In this document: positions 1-11,454 of the stretch, piece by piece
How the letters are laid out: every line of letters starts with the position of its first letter
How positions within the stretch are numbered: position 1 is the stretch's first letter
Source of the DNA: Triatoma infestans
Taxonomy: Eukaryota > Arthropoda > Insecta > Hemiptera > Reduviidae
NCBI GenBank assembly: GCA_011037195.1
Contig: JAAEAF010002350.1
Location: 1-64,000 of the forward strand
Direction of reading: 5' to 3'
DNA length: 64,000 nt
Made by a program: the position numbers and the translations under genes
Notes under the pieces: model-generated
Told to the model about the DNA's origin: nothing
Databases searched by the model: none
What the model saw: only the letters and a program-made list of their open reading frames with translations

Positions 1-529
1 AAAAAAAAAAAAAAAAAAAAAAGATCACTTAATAAAAGAAATAATAGAAATATCTTTATGGAATAATAAGTATGGACTTCCTATCATATGATCTAGTCTA
101 GAATATATAATATCATTATAGATATTAATATTACTCAATAAGAAATTTAAAAAAAAATATATAAATTTATAAATGTGTGAAATGTTTATTCATGTATAAG
201 TTTGTTTAGTAATTATATAAAATATTTATACGCTATTGATAATGCAATAACTATAAATGCAATATTCATTATAAAATACATTAGATAGCTGGGGTATAAT
301 AATTTGCATATAAGTATTTATCGAATAAAATGAAATATTTTTACAAAATGTAATTACACAAGCTGCTACAACATCAGTTATGAAAAGGAAGTATAGCAAT
401 CGTTTCTCAGTTTTAAAAATTGTTTTCACCAGCAATATGTCGCCCAATAGACATAAAATTACTATTGTAAAAGAGTAAGAGGTTTATTAGGCAAACCCTT
501 TAGTTATCTTAGCTGGTGTGAAATTATAT

Positions 530-1040
530 CTATTTTAATTGAAGAAAATTATGAGAAAAATGCGAGCTATTTGACAAAAAGGGTAACTCAGGTAGAAGTG
601 TACAGTTACAGGAAGAACAGGAAGAGTTCATGAACCTTGTTAGCATTGTCTACCCCTTCTCACAGGGGAAGATTTGAACGAACAATTAGAAGGCATTTTT
701 TAAACACAGTCTGAAACAGTCATTCTACCAGAACACCTGCATCAGGAATCGCTCTCTTAAACTCAGTGCCAGTGATAGAGATTAACATTTATTTTAGATT
801 AACAATTGATTTATTAAGCATATAATTGTGATATTGTAAAGTAATTTAAATCTCTTTAAAGATAATATTATATTTAATTTTATCTACCAGTGTTTTCTTA
901 ATTATTTCTTATTACTTCTCTTCTCTTTGAACATACACACAAGCCCTTTACTAAACCGCTCACGCCACAATCTACTACACTACAATACATCACACAAACT
1001 ACACACTACAAACACACACTACAAACTACACTACAAATAC
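530..1040 (-). repeat. LTR-like repeat, family A (inverted copy)
   Basis: The reverse complement matches 8495-8975 over most of its length, including the block GTGGCGTGAGCGG, the CACCACTG-like block and the GCGATTCCTGA block. The TATA-like stretch of the other copy is degraded here. It has no ORF. I infer a decayed solo LTR or LTR-like unit from the promoter-like layout of the better copies at 8495 and 47488. Confidence 0.5.
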
Positions 1041-1194
1041 ATTTCACTGGTGATAAAAATGTTCAGTATATGTTTATTGAATTTATCGGATAAGGAAAAC
1101 AAATTTACGAAATTAAGGTGATGTTGAATGCGGTTGGAAACTCCATTCTAAGTATGTGAACCTATGACTTTAAAGTTCTTATTTCCGGTTAAAG

Positions 1195-1505
1195 TACTAA
1201 CTACTGGTTTACTCTCTCATCCCCTCCTTTTTCACTCTCTTCTCATTATCTGTTCAACTTTAGCGATTTTCCATTCGAATCAAATCTGACAGTGGTGATG
1301 GTGGATTGATGGTGTGTGAAGGAGACCAGTCCACTTTTTAAACGGTTAAAACTTATCGCTTCAGCTCACTCTGTCGTGGCAAATGGCAAGGAATAGGAAT
1401 TTATTTTATTTCTTACATTATCTGAAAAGAGAAGAGAATTGGAAAAGAAACTGTAATCTTATCAAGATTGTGACAGGCCAGTAATACTGACTTCTGTTAC
1501 TTTTA
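1195..1505 (+). repeat. Dispersed repeat, family C, copy 1
   Basis: About 300 bp that recurs in direct orientation at 5155-5450. Shared landmarks are a pyrimidine-rich start, TTTCGAATCA, AAACGGTTAA, the TCGTGGC.AATG.CAAG block and a final AATACTGACTTCT. It has no coding potential and I do not recognise it. Both copies are followed within about 130 bp by an inverted SINE-1, so the pair may have spread together. Confidence 0.55.
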
Positions 1506-1589
1506 AACCACTACAAAAATCCAACCTTATTTAATGGTGAGAATGATCCCATACATCAATAACATTATCAAATTACCTTTAACGCAGAA

Positions 1590-1834
1590 AGCATGAAGGG
1601 CCAAGGCTTACAAGACCTCAATTTTTATTGGGAAATGTGTGGTAAGCTCGCCGCGGTTCCCCTAGCCGTTTAGTTCTGGCCTAGGTTTGCTACCTACCTA
1701 CCTATGTTAACTACCAATTGTAGAGTCCCACTTTTTCTCACAATACTAGGTCAACAACTTCTTTGCCTTCCCGGGAAGACAAAACCCTGAATTCTCACAC
1801 TAAAGACGAGTGCACTACCACCAAGACCAACACA
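1590..1834 (-). mobile_element. SINE-1 copy (tRNA-derived), degraded
   Basis: On the minus strand this aligns along its whole length with the well-preserved copy at 54058-54310: tRNA-like head, GGAAAGCTAC-like middle, AACGGC block and CCTTGGCCCTTCATG tail. It has many substitutions and small indels. Such elements are transcribed by RNA polymerase III from the A and B boxes of the head and mobilised by LINE machinery. Confidence 0.7.
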
Positions 1835-2160
1835 TATGGGCTAAGTAGATTTTGGATAGTGATTTATCCAAAAAAAAATATTATTGGGTACATGTCAAAT
1901 GGACAGAATTGATTTAAGATAAAAAGCAAATTCGTGCGATTTTCTTATTCGAGTATAAAGTAGGATTTTAGTGGCATGCTCACAAAGCTATTGCCTAGGA
2001 ACTGCTAACGAACGTACAGTGCAATGGTGTTTCAAGAAGTTTTGCAAAGGAGACAAGAATCTTGAAGAAGAGAAAAGGTAGTGGCTGGCCATCAGAAGTT
2101 GATAACGCCCAATTGAGGGCAATCATGGGCTGTATTTGTAAACAGGTATTTTGGAAACAG

Positions 2161-3263
2161 GTGGATGACGGACCATGGGTTGTCACTGGCGGTGGCAAAA
2201 ACAGAGGTCGTAGTCCTTACGAAGCGGCGGATTCCCGGCTCGCTGCACCTCCGTGTTGGGGAGGAGGTAGTGGAGGCGAGAGGCTCTGTCACGTACTTAG
2301 GGATCGAGATAGATAGGAGGCTGGGCTTTGGAGAACACGTCAGGCGGGCGGCGGACAGGGCGGCGAGAACTGTCGCCTCCCTAGGCCGCCTGATGGCTAA
2401 CGTGGGGGGCCCGCGGGCAAGTACGCGTAGGGTGTTGATGGGAGTGGCGCACTCCATCCTCCTCTATAGCGCCGAAGTGTGGGCGGATGCCTTGGGGAGG
2501 GAGGCCCACAGAAGAAGGCTTGCCCGGGTACAGCGGTTGGGCGCGCTGCGGATTGCCTCGGCCTACCGGACTGTGTCGGAGCCAGCAGTATTGGTGATAG
2601 CCGGGGTAATCCCAATCGCGTTGCTGGCGCGGGAGAAAAAAAGGATATATGAGAGGAGGGTGGAGGGCGCCGGGAGAGCCGCTGCGCGGGAAGAAAGGCG
2701 ACGCACCCTTAGGATGTGGCAGGCGCTATGGGAGGGGGACTCGAGGGGCCGTTGGACGGCCCGACTCATTGGAGATGTGGAGAGGTGGGTCGGGAGGCCG
2801 CATGGGGAGGTGGAATTTTATATTACTCAGCTCCTCAGCGGCCACGGATGCTTCGGGTCCTACCTCCACAGGATGAGGATCCGGGAATCGGGTGATTGCC
2901 TCTACGGATGCGGGATAAGTGATGACGCCTGCCACACCTTCTTCGGGTGTGGGAGGTGGGAGAGAGATAGGGTTGCCTTGGAAGAAAGGTGGGTCGGCTG
3001 ACCCCTGACAATGTAGTCGGGGCAATGCTGACGAGCGAGGTGACCTGGGGGCTGGTCGCGGCATTTGCCAGGGAGGTCCTCCGTCAGAAGAGGATCGACC
3101 TGGCTCGGAGCTAGGCCTATTTTTTTTTTTTTTAGAACAGGAGGAGCCCCTTAATGGGCAAGTTTTAGGCCTAGTTCTGATGAAGTGCCGTGACCGGTGA
3201 ATCCAGGCTAGTGCCCGGAGGAGGGAGGAGCTGACGCTTCCTCAAAAAAAAAAAAAAAAAAAA
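2161..3263 (+). mobile_element. R1-clade non-LTR retrotransposon, 5'-truncated, inserted in the mariner
   Basis: The C-terminal part of an ORF2 (reverse transcriptase thumb and after) runs from about 2165. Visible are KTEVVVLTKRRIP, VTYLGIEIDRRLGFGEHV, HSILLYSAEVWADALG, VQRLGALRIASAYRTVSEPA and a C-terminal zinc knuckle, CLYGCG...CHTFFGC, typical of R1/TRAS/Waldo-type elements. A frameshift near 2990 moves the true C-terminus (LTPDNVVGAMLTSEVTW ... RIDLARS) to a stop at about 3113. A 3' UTR with an internal T tract follows, then an A tail at 3244-3263. It is strikingly GC-rich against its surroundings. The endonuclease and catalytic RT motifs are missing by 5' truncation. Canonical R1 inserts in 28S rDNA; this copy does not. 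Confidence 0.88.
2165..3113 (+). pseudogene. ORF2 C-terminal fragment of the R1-clade LINE
   Basis: An open frame from 2165 to 3001 (278 codons from an internal Met), plus 2997-3113 after a one-base frameshift. It contains the RT thumb and connection region and the CCHC zinc knuckle. There is no YxDD catalytic box and no endonuclease, so it cannot act on its own. The long open frame and clean codon pattern indicate recent insertion relative to the mariner around it. Confidence 0.8.
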
Positions 3264-3730
3264 ATGGGCTATTTGGTGGTGTAATCCACTATAGCTTTAT
3301 CACTCCCAGCGAAACATTACATCTGTGAAATGTGCCCAGCAAATCGTGAGGTTCACCGAAAAACTGCAACTACTGCAGCTGGCATTGTCAATAGAAAGTG
3401 CCTAATTCTTCTCCACGTCAACGCCCGAAAGTTGAATGAATTGGGCTACATAGCCATATTCACCTGATCACTTCGCCAAGCGACATCACATTTCCCGAAA
3501 AAAAAAGAAAGAAATTCAAGGAAAAGCCTTCCACAACCAGCAGGATGCAGAAAATCCATTCCAAGAATCCGGAAGTATGAATGTTTAAACGAAACAGGAT
3601 TAAACTGGCTTATTTCTCGTTGGCAAAAATGTGTTGGATTTTGTAGTGCTATCTATTTTGATTAATGTTTGAGCCTAGTTATAATGATTTAAAATTCGCG
3701 GTCTGAAACTGCAGTTACTTCAACCATCAA

Positions 3731-4510
3731 ATAGTTTATACATATTTTAAGATTTTTTTATTTTGATCCAAACAATACATTGGTCTGTAATATGTAAATA
3801 TTCATGCATTCCTTCTTTTTTTTTTGAGGGAAAAAAATATATATCAATGGTTCCTTATGTAAAGTAAAATAAAATGCCAAGCAAAAATAAAATAAAATAA
3901 AAAAAAGAATTTCCATATAGACTTAACTAAATTTATTAATTCCAGATATATTGACATCTTAAACTTTCCAATTTTATTATGCTTTCTAGAAATACCGTTA
4001 ACATTTCATTTTTATTTCAATGAATATATATATTTTGGTTTAATTTATTATTAAAATGTTATCGTCATTTTGAACACCTACACGCACATGCGTTTTTGCA
4101 TATTTAGCTAAATTGTTGTTCGAGAATAGCTATAAAGAAAACTTTATTACTTTAAAAAGATTGGCTAAAATTTCAATTTTTACATTCTCATTTGTCCTTA
4201 ATGTTTATATTATTATTATTGATCACAAAACTGTGTTATATAATTTACCTAAAAATGCCTTTATGCCTGTGTTTTTTGTTTGTTAACGCTTATTGCGTTT
4301 AAAAAAATCTTGAAAGAAAAACGCACACACGATTATCTCTTATTACGTCCTTAAAATCAAGTGTATAAATTTCATATTGGAATTTTTAAACGAGATATAA
4401 ATACCCCTCAGTGCACGGTAATATGTGGGCCTACAGAAGTAATAGGGTGTGGGCGGTGGCTTAGTCCCTCCTTATAGACGAGTATTAATAATAATAATTA
4501 ATGTAGTAAA
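3731..4510. other. AT-rich intergenic stretch
   Basis: No coding region recognised. At 4395-4495 there is a less AT-rich block ending in an ATA/TAA run, which could be a LINE 3' end of the kind that closes the elements at 28900 and 50146. That is only a resemblance. Confidence 0.3.
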
Positions 4511-5086
4511 TGTCCTCACACGTTAGTCTAGTGGCTAGCATACTTGCCTTTGCCGTGAGGGCAAAGTCGGTATTAACCCAGCATCGTGATGAAAAGTGGG
4601 AAGCTACATGTTCTTGTGAGAGACTGGGAGAAGGCGGAACTGTTCCCGAAGGCAAATCAAACTAACTCCCGCTCACCTAAAAGATCCTGCTCCCACCTTA
4701 CTATCGTTCCTGCTAACCTCGACCACCACGAAACCTTTCCTCAGCACGTGAGTGCAGAACAAACTCTGCCGATTCCATGGTACCATTATGTAGAGAGAAC
4801 AAGTCTCCTACTTCAAGGCCTAGAATGGTCACTGGCCCGGCCTTGGACAGGCAAGCCTGTCCATAGAGCCTACGGCTTTGAAACATCCTCCTGACAAGGC
4901 CGGGACTTACCTTGCCATTCAGATGAAGCGGGTATTCCATACCCAAAGTGGGAAGCTACAGTTAGTAGCGCCCTGGGTAACGAACTAAACGGCGTGGGAA
5001 CTGCGGCGAGCGTACCACTCGCCCCCTATTCAAATCGCCGTCTGGCAAGCCTTGCTCTCATGGGCCGTTGCGCCATTGAAAAAAAA
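4511..5086 (+). mobile_element. SINE-1 copy, split by a 336-bp insertion
   Basis: The head (TGTCCTCACACGTTAGTCTA, A box region) is at 4511-4608 and the body (GTTAGTAGCGCCC ... GGGCCGTTGCGCCATT plus A tail) at 4961-5086. Compared with the copy at 54058-54310 the anticodon/T-arm region is shortened. The two halves join exactly where the other copy reads CTACA|GTTAG, so the 4609-4944 segment plus one 16-bp duplicate is extra sequence. Confidence 0.8.
4609..4944. mobile_element. Unclassified 336-bp insert flanked by a 16-bp perfect direct repeat
   Basis: The sequence AAAGTGGGAAGCTACA occurs at 4593-4608 and again at 4945-4960, immediately outside this segment. It has no A tail and no terminal inverted repeat. 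It is GC-richer than the flanks. It contains a 10-bp inverted repeat (4836-4845 with 4895-4904) enclosing an 8-bp palindrome with an AA spacer (4845-4862) and a small AGCC/GGCT hairpin (about 4867-4877). Its last 15 bases (4930-4944) are a 6-bp stem with a 3-base loop ending at the junction. I recognise no family. It could be a SINE without A tail or a processed structured RNA. Confidence 0.6.
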
Positions 5087-5154
5087 TGTAGTAAATAATT
5101 AATAGTAGTGAGTAAATAATTAGTATAGTAATAATTAGTGAGTAAAGGTTAATT

Positions 5155-5450
5155 ACTAACTCCTGGAATATTCTTTCTTCCCCACTCTTGCTATCTCTTC
5201 ACTCTTCTCTGTTCACTTTATTTAGTAAAGTTTAACGTCTTTCCCTTTCGAATCAGATCTGACATTGGACACATATTGAAGGTAATATCCTCCAATTAAA
5301 CGGTTAACTTCTATTGTTTCAATCCTCATCGTGGCGAATGACAAGAAATGGACATTATAATATCTGAAAAGAAATGGAATTGAAAAAGAAAGGATACCTT
5401 TTATATTATTAATATGGTGACAAGTCAGCAATACTGACTTCTATTACTGT
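5155..5450 (+). repeat. Dispersed repeat, family C, copy 2
   Basis: Direct-orientation match to 1195-1505, ending with the same AATACTGACTTCTRTTACT block. No coding potential. Confidence 0.55.
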
Positions 5451-5483
5451 CCTAAAAAACCATTTCATACGTATATCTGGTAG

Positions 5484-5622
5484 ACACGCCATGTAATTCT
5501 GGCCTTCCTACTTAGGTTCACTACAGCTGTAGCTCTCCATTTTTTTTTATCACGATCACGTCTTTGCTTGACGGGAATCGAACTTTCAATTAGTAATGCC
5601 AAGGGCAGTACCTATCAATAGA
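5484..5622 (-). mobile_element. SINE-1 fragment
   Basis: On the minus strand, CGGGAATCGAA (B box, reverse) and the TAGCT..CCATTTTT..TATCACG block align with 54058-54310. The 3' tail portion is lost and the tRNA-like head is eroded. Confidence 0.6.
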
Positions 5623-5707
5623 CAAACGTTCAAAGACGGAGTAAAAATTAAACATTAGTTACCAGAATCATCCTTATTATTCATGTATAATTTTTGGAAC
5701 AAATGGA

Positions 5708-5825
5708 AGCGCTCTGGACTAGCAACGCTCAGTCCAGTGATCGGCAGTGTTTTTTGTAATGAGAGTATACTGTGCAGAGGCCGGGTAGTACACTGAGTAG
5801 GCTCTGAACTCTAGGGGAAGCTACA
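5708..5825 (+). mobile_element. Degenerate SINE-2 body fragment
   Basis: The series CAGTCCAGTGAT, CAGTGTTTTTTGTAATGAGAG, ACTGTGCAGAGGCCGGGTAG and CACTGAG follows the SINE-2 body order seen at 44950-45172, with many changes. The tRNA-like head and tail are not visible. Confidence 0.45.
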
Positions 5826-8494
5826 TGGGATCGGAGGAGCTTTAGAATAAGATAATGTATAATTTAAATTTTGACAAAAATTTAAAAATTCTGTATATAT
5901 AATTTCACCAAAATTATCACTCGTGCTACCTTCATTTCATTTCACCTCCTTATATTATATTAATAAAAATGTGGATATAAATTGTTAATATTGAATAAGT
6001 GAATAATTATTATTGATATAAATTTAGTAAATGATATATGTGCTGAATAATATAAGACCCTATGTTCTTCGTCTTTGTGAACTCAGCTAGATATTGCTGT
6101 GGATTCAGATTCTTATCTATTCATCAACTTCAATTAAAGAGAAATTCAAATTTTTAATGAGATATCAATTATTTATAACCAATTTTTCACTGTATGAAAA
6201 TAATGTTTTTTATTTAAACTAATTCACGGACAATAAATTTCTCAATTTTAATTTGATTACATAATTAATCATAACCAATAAACCCATAACTTATTAAAAC
6301 TTCCAGTAGATTGTGCTTTTTCATTGTTTAGATAATTTCTCACAAATTGATGGAGTTGGGAAGTTATAATTCTATTATAGAACAAATAATAATAATTAAT
6401 TGAAAGAGAAAGAAAAACAATACCCTAATGTTGTGGTTGTGTGCAAATGATTAATTGTTTAAATCCATTAGTTGTTTTCAGAGGGAGGGAGAGAGAGAGA
6501 AGTTCCAAGTTTTAAAAGAACTAGTTTCCGTACAAACTAAACTATACTACTAATAAAGCAACTTCTTCACAACTAGTTAATCAACAGTTCTCTATTTTAT
6601 TTTAGTTCACTGTACAAACTTTCAGTTTCTAAATTGTTACTATGATCTAGATGTTCTAACTGTTGTTAAAGTTAAAAGTAGCACGGTTTTGAACAATTAA
6701 ATTTAATATAGTGACCTACAAACTATCATTTTCTTTATTTTCCAGCCACCAACTTTTGCCATGCTGTTCGATTCCAGGACTTTTCTATCGAGCCCAAAGA
6801 TCCTTTCTTTCCAATTCTCCTGTTGTGAAAAATTTATCTTTAAATGTTAGGCCATTGCCTGAAAAAAAAAAAAAAATGATAGCCAGAAAGCTATGGGAGA
6901 GTTAGTCTGATGAGTCAACTGTGTCACCTGAGCGGATTATCGTAACCAAGTCTTTCTTCATTTACGCTAACTATCGTAAAATTAAAACAAAGTCCAATGC
7001 AACCAATTCTCTCCACACATATAACAGCCACAGTAAACAGCATCGTCGTGCTTCCAAGTTTGCATTTCAACTACGCATTAGACTTCTTGCAATTGGTGAA
7101 TGAACTTAAATATGTACAGCCAGTCTACCACATTAGAAGCTCCCCATCTAGAGATAGAAGAAATTAGCTTAAGAATAGTGTCGCCAGATTCACTGTTAAG
7201 CAGCTAACAAGTTCAAGATCAAGACCTTGAAAGCTACCCTGAGCTACTTGCCACATAAGCAGACGTTTTAACTCGAGTTCTTTCCCAGCCACATGGTTCT
7301 CGAATCGACCAATATCAGCCAAAGCTACCTTTCTATAGCTCGACAACTTAGTTGTGACACCTAAACGGCTATTAAGCAGCGTCCATTGTTAAAACTTTTT
7401 AGTAGCTATGACATCATTTAACTCCGCCCACAGGTTTCACAAATAAGTTGCCGAGTTATACATCACAATACTAACATCATCACTCTTCCCTCGATCACTC
7501 TCCCATTTATATCTTCATCTCTCTTCTACACACCGTATCGTTGAATATAAACTGTGTTAAAGTTCAGCTGTCAGTCAGTTTGTGTGAGTGTCATCAATTC
7601 ATCATTCACCTAATACCTCCCATCATTCTGCTACCATAACAGTGCGCTCTCGAATTGTGATTTAGAATAATCTATGATGATCGTATGACTGTTACGAGCC
7701 CACATCCTTGAAACAACATCAAATTTAATTTTTTTTTTTTTTAAATTATGCTGTTTTCTCCCTCGCTCTCAACACACACACACACACACACACACACTCA
7801 TTGCATACTGAAGCACTGAAGATAGTGTTAGAACTGGGAACAACAACAGCGGTCACTTATGAGAAATGTAGGCTTCCGGAAATATTGCTTTACCTGAAGA
7901 TGGAAAGAGAACAGATTTAAGAATCATAAGACAAACTGACCACGTGGTTTTTTTTAGGATATGGCCGAATCAAATCTTATCTCTACATGTAACATGATAT
8001 ACTTTCAGATCATTCATCGAATCATGCCTTGATCATGCGCTAAGTATTAAACCAGAGATTCTGTCTGAACATCAAATCAAGTTTTATTGATTTGTGTCTC
8101 GAGTTTCTAACCATTTCTAAATAGACCTTATTTAAAATCATTGCTGTTAATAAAAGTTATCATCATTTAGTTAATTGTTTCAGTCAAATCTTAAGTATTG
8201 ACTTAATCAGACCAATCAGCAAAACTTTGCAAGGGCACAGGAAATCTTCATAGCACAGGAATCATTTATTTTTTTTTTCAAAAATCTGCTCAGTTACATT
8301 TTAGTATTGTTACATACTAACGGTGGGCGTACGAACAACTCTAAACCTAATTAAATTCAATTTATTAATTATAATTTAATTAAATATAAATTAATAAAAA
8401 AAGTCATAAATTAATATAAATTTATTAAGAAAAATTAAATAAAATTAAATTAAATAATTTAAAATTTCATTAAAATTTAATTGATATTAAATTT
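5826..8494. other. Intergenic, no gene recognised
   Basis: AT-rich with homopolymer runs and a (CA)n microsatellite at 7771-7797. Short open frames near 6711-7103 show no family resemblance and no codon signal. The 8340-8490 part is almost pure A/T. Confidence 0.4.
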
Positions 8495-8975
8495 TGAATG
8501 TGATTGGTGATGTTGTGTTGTAGAGTTAGTAGATTGTGGCGTGAGCGGTTTTATAAAAGGGCTTGTAAGTATATATGTTTAAGAGAGTGAAGTATTAGAA
8601 AATAATCAAGAAAGCACCACTGTTTTTAAAATAAATGTATTATTCTCTAAGCAAATTTAAGTACATTACAATATCACAACTGTATCTTAATAAAATGATG
8701 TTTATCTGGAATAAAGGCAAATCTCGCAAGTGTTTAAGAGAGCGATTCCTGAAGCCAGTGTTCTGGCTTTGAAAGCAGGATGCAGACTGTCTACAACCAA
8801 CTGTCCTTTGAAGGAATGTCTTCTGATTGTTCGTTCAATTCCTCCCCTGTGAGAAGAAGGGGGCAGAACAATGCCATCAAGCACTTTTCCAGTAACTATA
8901 CTTTCCTACCTGGATTACCCTTTTTGCGAAGGAGCTTGTATTTTCTCATAATTTTGATTATTTTCTTTAAATAAA
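8495..8975 (+). mobile_element. LTR-like unit, family A, best-preserved promoter copy
   Basis: Homologous to 530-1040 (inverted) and, over its first part, to 47488-48605. It holds a TATA box, TATAAAA at 8552-8558, and an AATAAA at 8630-8635 about 75 bp later, the U3-R-U5 order of an LTR. No internal retroelement coding sequence is next to it, so a solo LTR is the simplest reading. Confidence 0.5.
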
Positions 8976-9119
8976 ATAGATATACTTTCTTGCATCCATC
9001 ACACAAGTCTCAGTTTCGGTTACTCTCGGACCTGCTTCAGATTTGGAATTATTTTCATATTGCTTAATATTATAAATTTGCTATAACTACTTTAAATAGC
9101 ATTTTGATGGAAAGGTTGC

Positions 9120-9530
9120 ACCTGCATCATACAGGAATCCCGCCAAAAATCACTTTTCCTGGAAAGATATTTCAAATAAAAGAGATAGGCCTTAATGAAT
9201 GTGTGTTAGTATGTGAAGTTTATAGAAAAATTATTGGAGTCTTTTGATGGAGTTTGTCTGAAACTTTGGTGTCAGATGCGGAGGTGATACCTAAACGGTA
9301 CATCAAGTATGAGCTCCTGCGAATTTTTTTTTTTTTTTTTTTTTGAAATATTTTGTTAATATACATTCTTTTGCGCATGCCCACATTGAATATTCGCTAA
9401 AAACGTTTTTTTTTTTCTCGTATTCAATATACCTCAAAACACATATTACCGGTAAAAAAAGAAAATCAATTACAAAAAAAATGCGGCATAAATACTGTAC
9501 TTTCTTTTTACTGCATTAAAGAGAAAGCTA
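9120..9530 (+). mobile_element. HPR repeat, 3' two-thirds
   Basis: HPR is the hairpin-ended repeat defined at 50925-51618. This copy shows the ATTTCAAATAAA, GTGATACCTAAACGG, GCTAAAAACG and CTCAAAACA..TATTACCGGT blocks in order, ending in a degraded AAGAGAAAG. The 5' end is missing. Confidence 0.6.
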
Positions 9531-10385
9531 AAAAGGCCTTAGAGGGGAGAAAATTGCATAACTAAAGAAATTTGCAGATTAAGACACCGTTCTTCTATAA
9601 GATAATTGTTTTTTTTTTTTGCTTTATTGCATTTAGAGGTCACAAGCTCACAACACGTAATATAGCATTTGAAAAGACAATTAGTAAATAAAGTACTAAT
9701 TAGTGACAAGGTGTTACAATGTCAAAATGAAGTAATTAAGGATGAATAATAAAGACAGTAGCCAATGTTTTGCAATGTTCATTGTTAGATTTAACAACAA
9801 TATAAAGGTGAACTATCAGGTGATCAGGTGATTATTTATATCATATAACAGGATCCCTACACAGAAGAATATATATATATAATATATATTAGTAATGCAT
9901 TGAAGTAATAGTATTAAACGTATTTAACGTAGTTATAAGATGTGTCAACCATAGAAGTGGTGGTAAGTTGCCAACGAGGCGGAAATACTTTGTTAAGGAT
10001 TTATTAGTCATGCTTATTATTTTATTACTTCAAGTAGAAATAAAGTCCATACAATTGTAATAAGTAAGTTTCTTTATTTTTACAAACAGTTTAATGAAAA
10101 TAACAAAACTTATTGTTTGGGTTAGTTCTTCTTACTTTTTTATGTTGTTAATTTGTGAATGAAACTGTTAATAATGACTAAGAAATGTTTATTTAAATTA
10201 AAGAGCATAAATTAATAATTCACTATTAACGAAACTAATTATAATTTCCGCAATGCATAAAAAAAAGTCAACCATGCTTTAATGTAGGTAGCCTCTGTTG
10301 GAGAAATCGTCATTAGCGTCATTAGCAATACAAACATTAAGCGTTTAGCACATTAAGTAGTTATTTCTAGCGATCTTTAACCTAC
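9531..10385. other. Intergenic, no gene recognised
   Basis: AT-rich; an AT dinucleotide patch lies near 9868-9890. Nothing recognised. Confidence 0.4.
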
Positions 10386-10389
10386 TTTA

Positions 10390-10625
10390 CCACCTTATAA
10401 TGGATGTGAGAACGAGAGAGAATTAGAGTGATTGGGTTTTAGAGAAATAAACTAGAATTTATGCTGAACACTCTATAATGAGAGAAACGCACAAACTGCA
10501 TGGATTTTACTAGTATATAGAACTTAGCGAGAGATGTATAAAGGGCTGAAGTGGTGAGAAGCTAGTAAAAGGTTAATGACTGGTCGTTAACTCGTCTTAA
10601 ACTCTTCTCTTGTAGGACTAGCTCG
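10390..10625 (-). repeat. LTR-like repeat, family B (inverted)
   Basis: Matches in reverse the units at 31768-32345: ATAATGGATGTGAGAA, TGCTGAACACT.TATAATGAGAGA and CTGCATGGA.TTTAC blocks in the same order, ending at GGACTAGCTCGG as does 32620. No coding content. Confidence 0.5.
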
Positions 10626-11454
10626 GTTGTATATATATATATATAGAATCTCCCACCCTTTTTAGGTGCCTGTACATATCGATACATATATAAAGTCGAT
10701 AGTAAAAAGCGTTCGATATATCGATAGTAAAAAAGGTTTCTTTCTTTTTTTTCTCCCACTGCTATAAATAAAAACGACAGTATTAAATTTAAGGATAACA
10801 AGTTGTGATTCACAATAAGAATGTTATTATCTTAAATCAAAATGAAAATACTGTTATTTTTCAGAGAAATCTTATCTGTTCCCGCTCCTCCCCCCCTCCC
10901 TGTTAGTTTATATTATTAGTGTTGATTTTATTTTTAAAAAAATGTTTATAGTTATAAATAATGGAACAAGAAAGAGAGAGACATTGATATTTACTGGTCA
11001 GTTCCTGCTATGAGTCATTCAATGTTATAGTAACTCAGCTGTTCATTTTAGGAGTGGGGGCATTCTACGTTCTCTCTAGCAGGTTGCTAGTGTGTCACTT
11101 ATATCACAATGCTTACATAAATTTCCTCATCAGAAGATTCTATATACATTTATTCCATCCTCAACTGTAATGGAATAAACTAGCTTTTCAAAATAGACTT
11201 CACTTCCGGAATGTTTGTTTCATCGCAACTTATGTAAAACTTTTATAACATTAACTGCTCTTGAAACTTTTTATTTCCTTTTCCTCGTAACTATTTCTCT
11301 AAGAGGAAATAAATAATAATTAAATTAAGAGCCATATTTAATAGCATGCATAAATTCTGCCAAATATAATCATTTAGGCTCCCCACGGCCATTCGCATGA
11401 AAAGTTATAAAAGTTTCCGGGTTCAGACCGCATCAGACATGTCGGGTTTGCTAA
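10626..11454. other. Intergenic, no gene recognised
   Basis: AT-rich sequence with short (AT)n. Nothing recognised before the hammerhead-like motif at 11455. Confidence 0.35.

Larger units (their letters stand above)
1884..3730 (+). mobile_element. Mariner remnant (cecropia/Hsmar1-like), split by an R1-clade LINE
   Basis: The 5' half (about 1930-2150) encodes the second helix-turn-helix region: WCFKKFCKGDKNLEEEKRSG then WPSEVDNAQLRAI, matching the mariner signature WFxKFxxGDxSLEDExRSGRPSEVDN. The 3' half (3264-3650) encodes GVIHYSF, then frame-shifted VNRK- and NELGY-like blocks, then GKAFHNQQDAENPFQEF and LISRWQKCVGF, the mariner C-terminus. The segment between (about 130 residues including the first catalytic Asp region) is absent, and a LINE sits in the gap. 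The 3' terminus near 3730 resembles cecropia-subfamily inverted repeats; the 5' terminus near 1884 is unclear. Stops and frameshifts make it dead. Element identity is firm; exact ends are not. Confidence 0.8.

Noticed and set aside
3170..3215. CTGATGA followed by GTGAATCC in the R1-clade LINE 3' UTR as a hammerhead
   Set aside because: The GAAA element is GAAT and no stem II or stem III fits; probably chance.
4586..4894. 102-codon open frame
   Set aside because: It starts in the SINE-1 body and runs through the structured insert. No domain; the frame depends on the insertion junction.
6905..6940. CTGATGAGTC string as a hammerhead core
   Set aside because: No GAAA partner at usable distance.
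7771..7797. (CA)n tract as an HPR copy
   Set aside because: No flanking HPR landmarks; a plain microsatellite.
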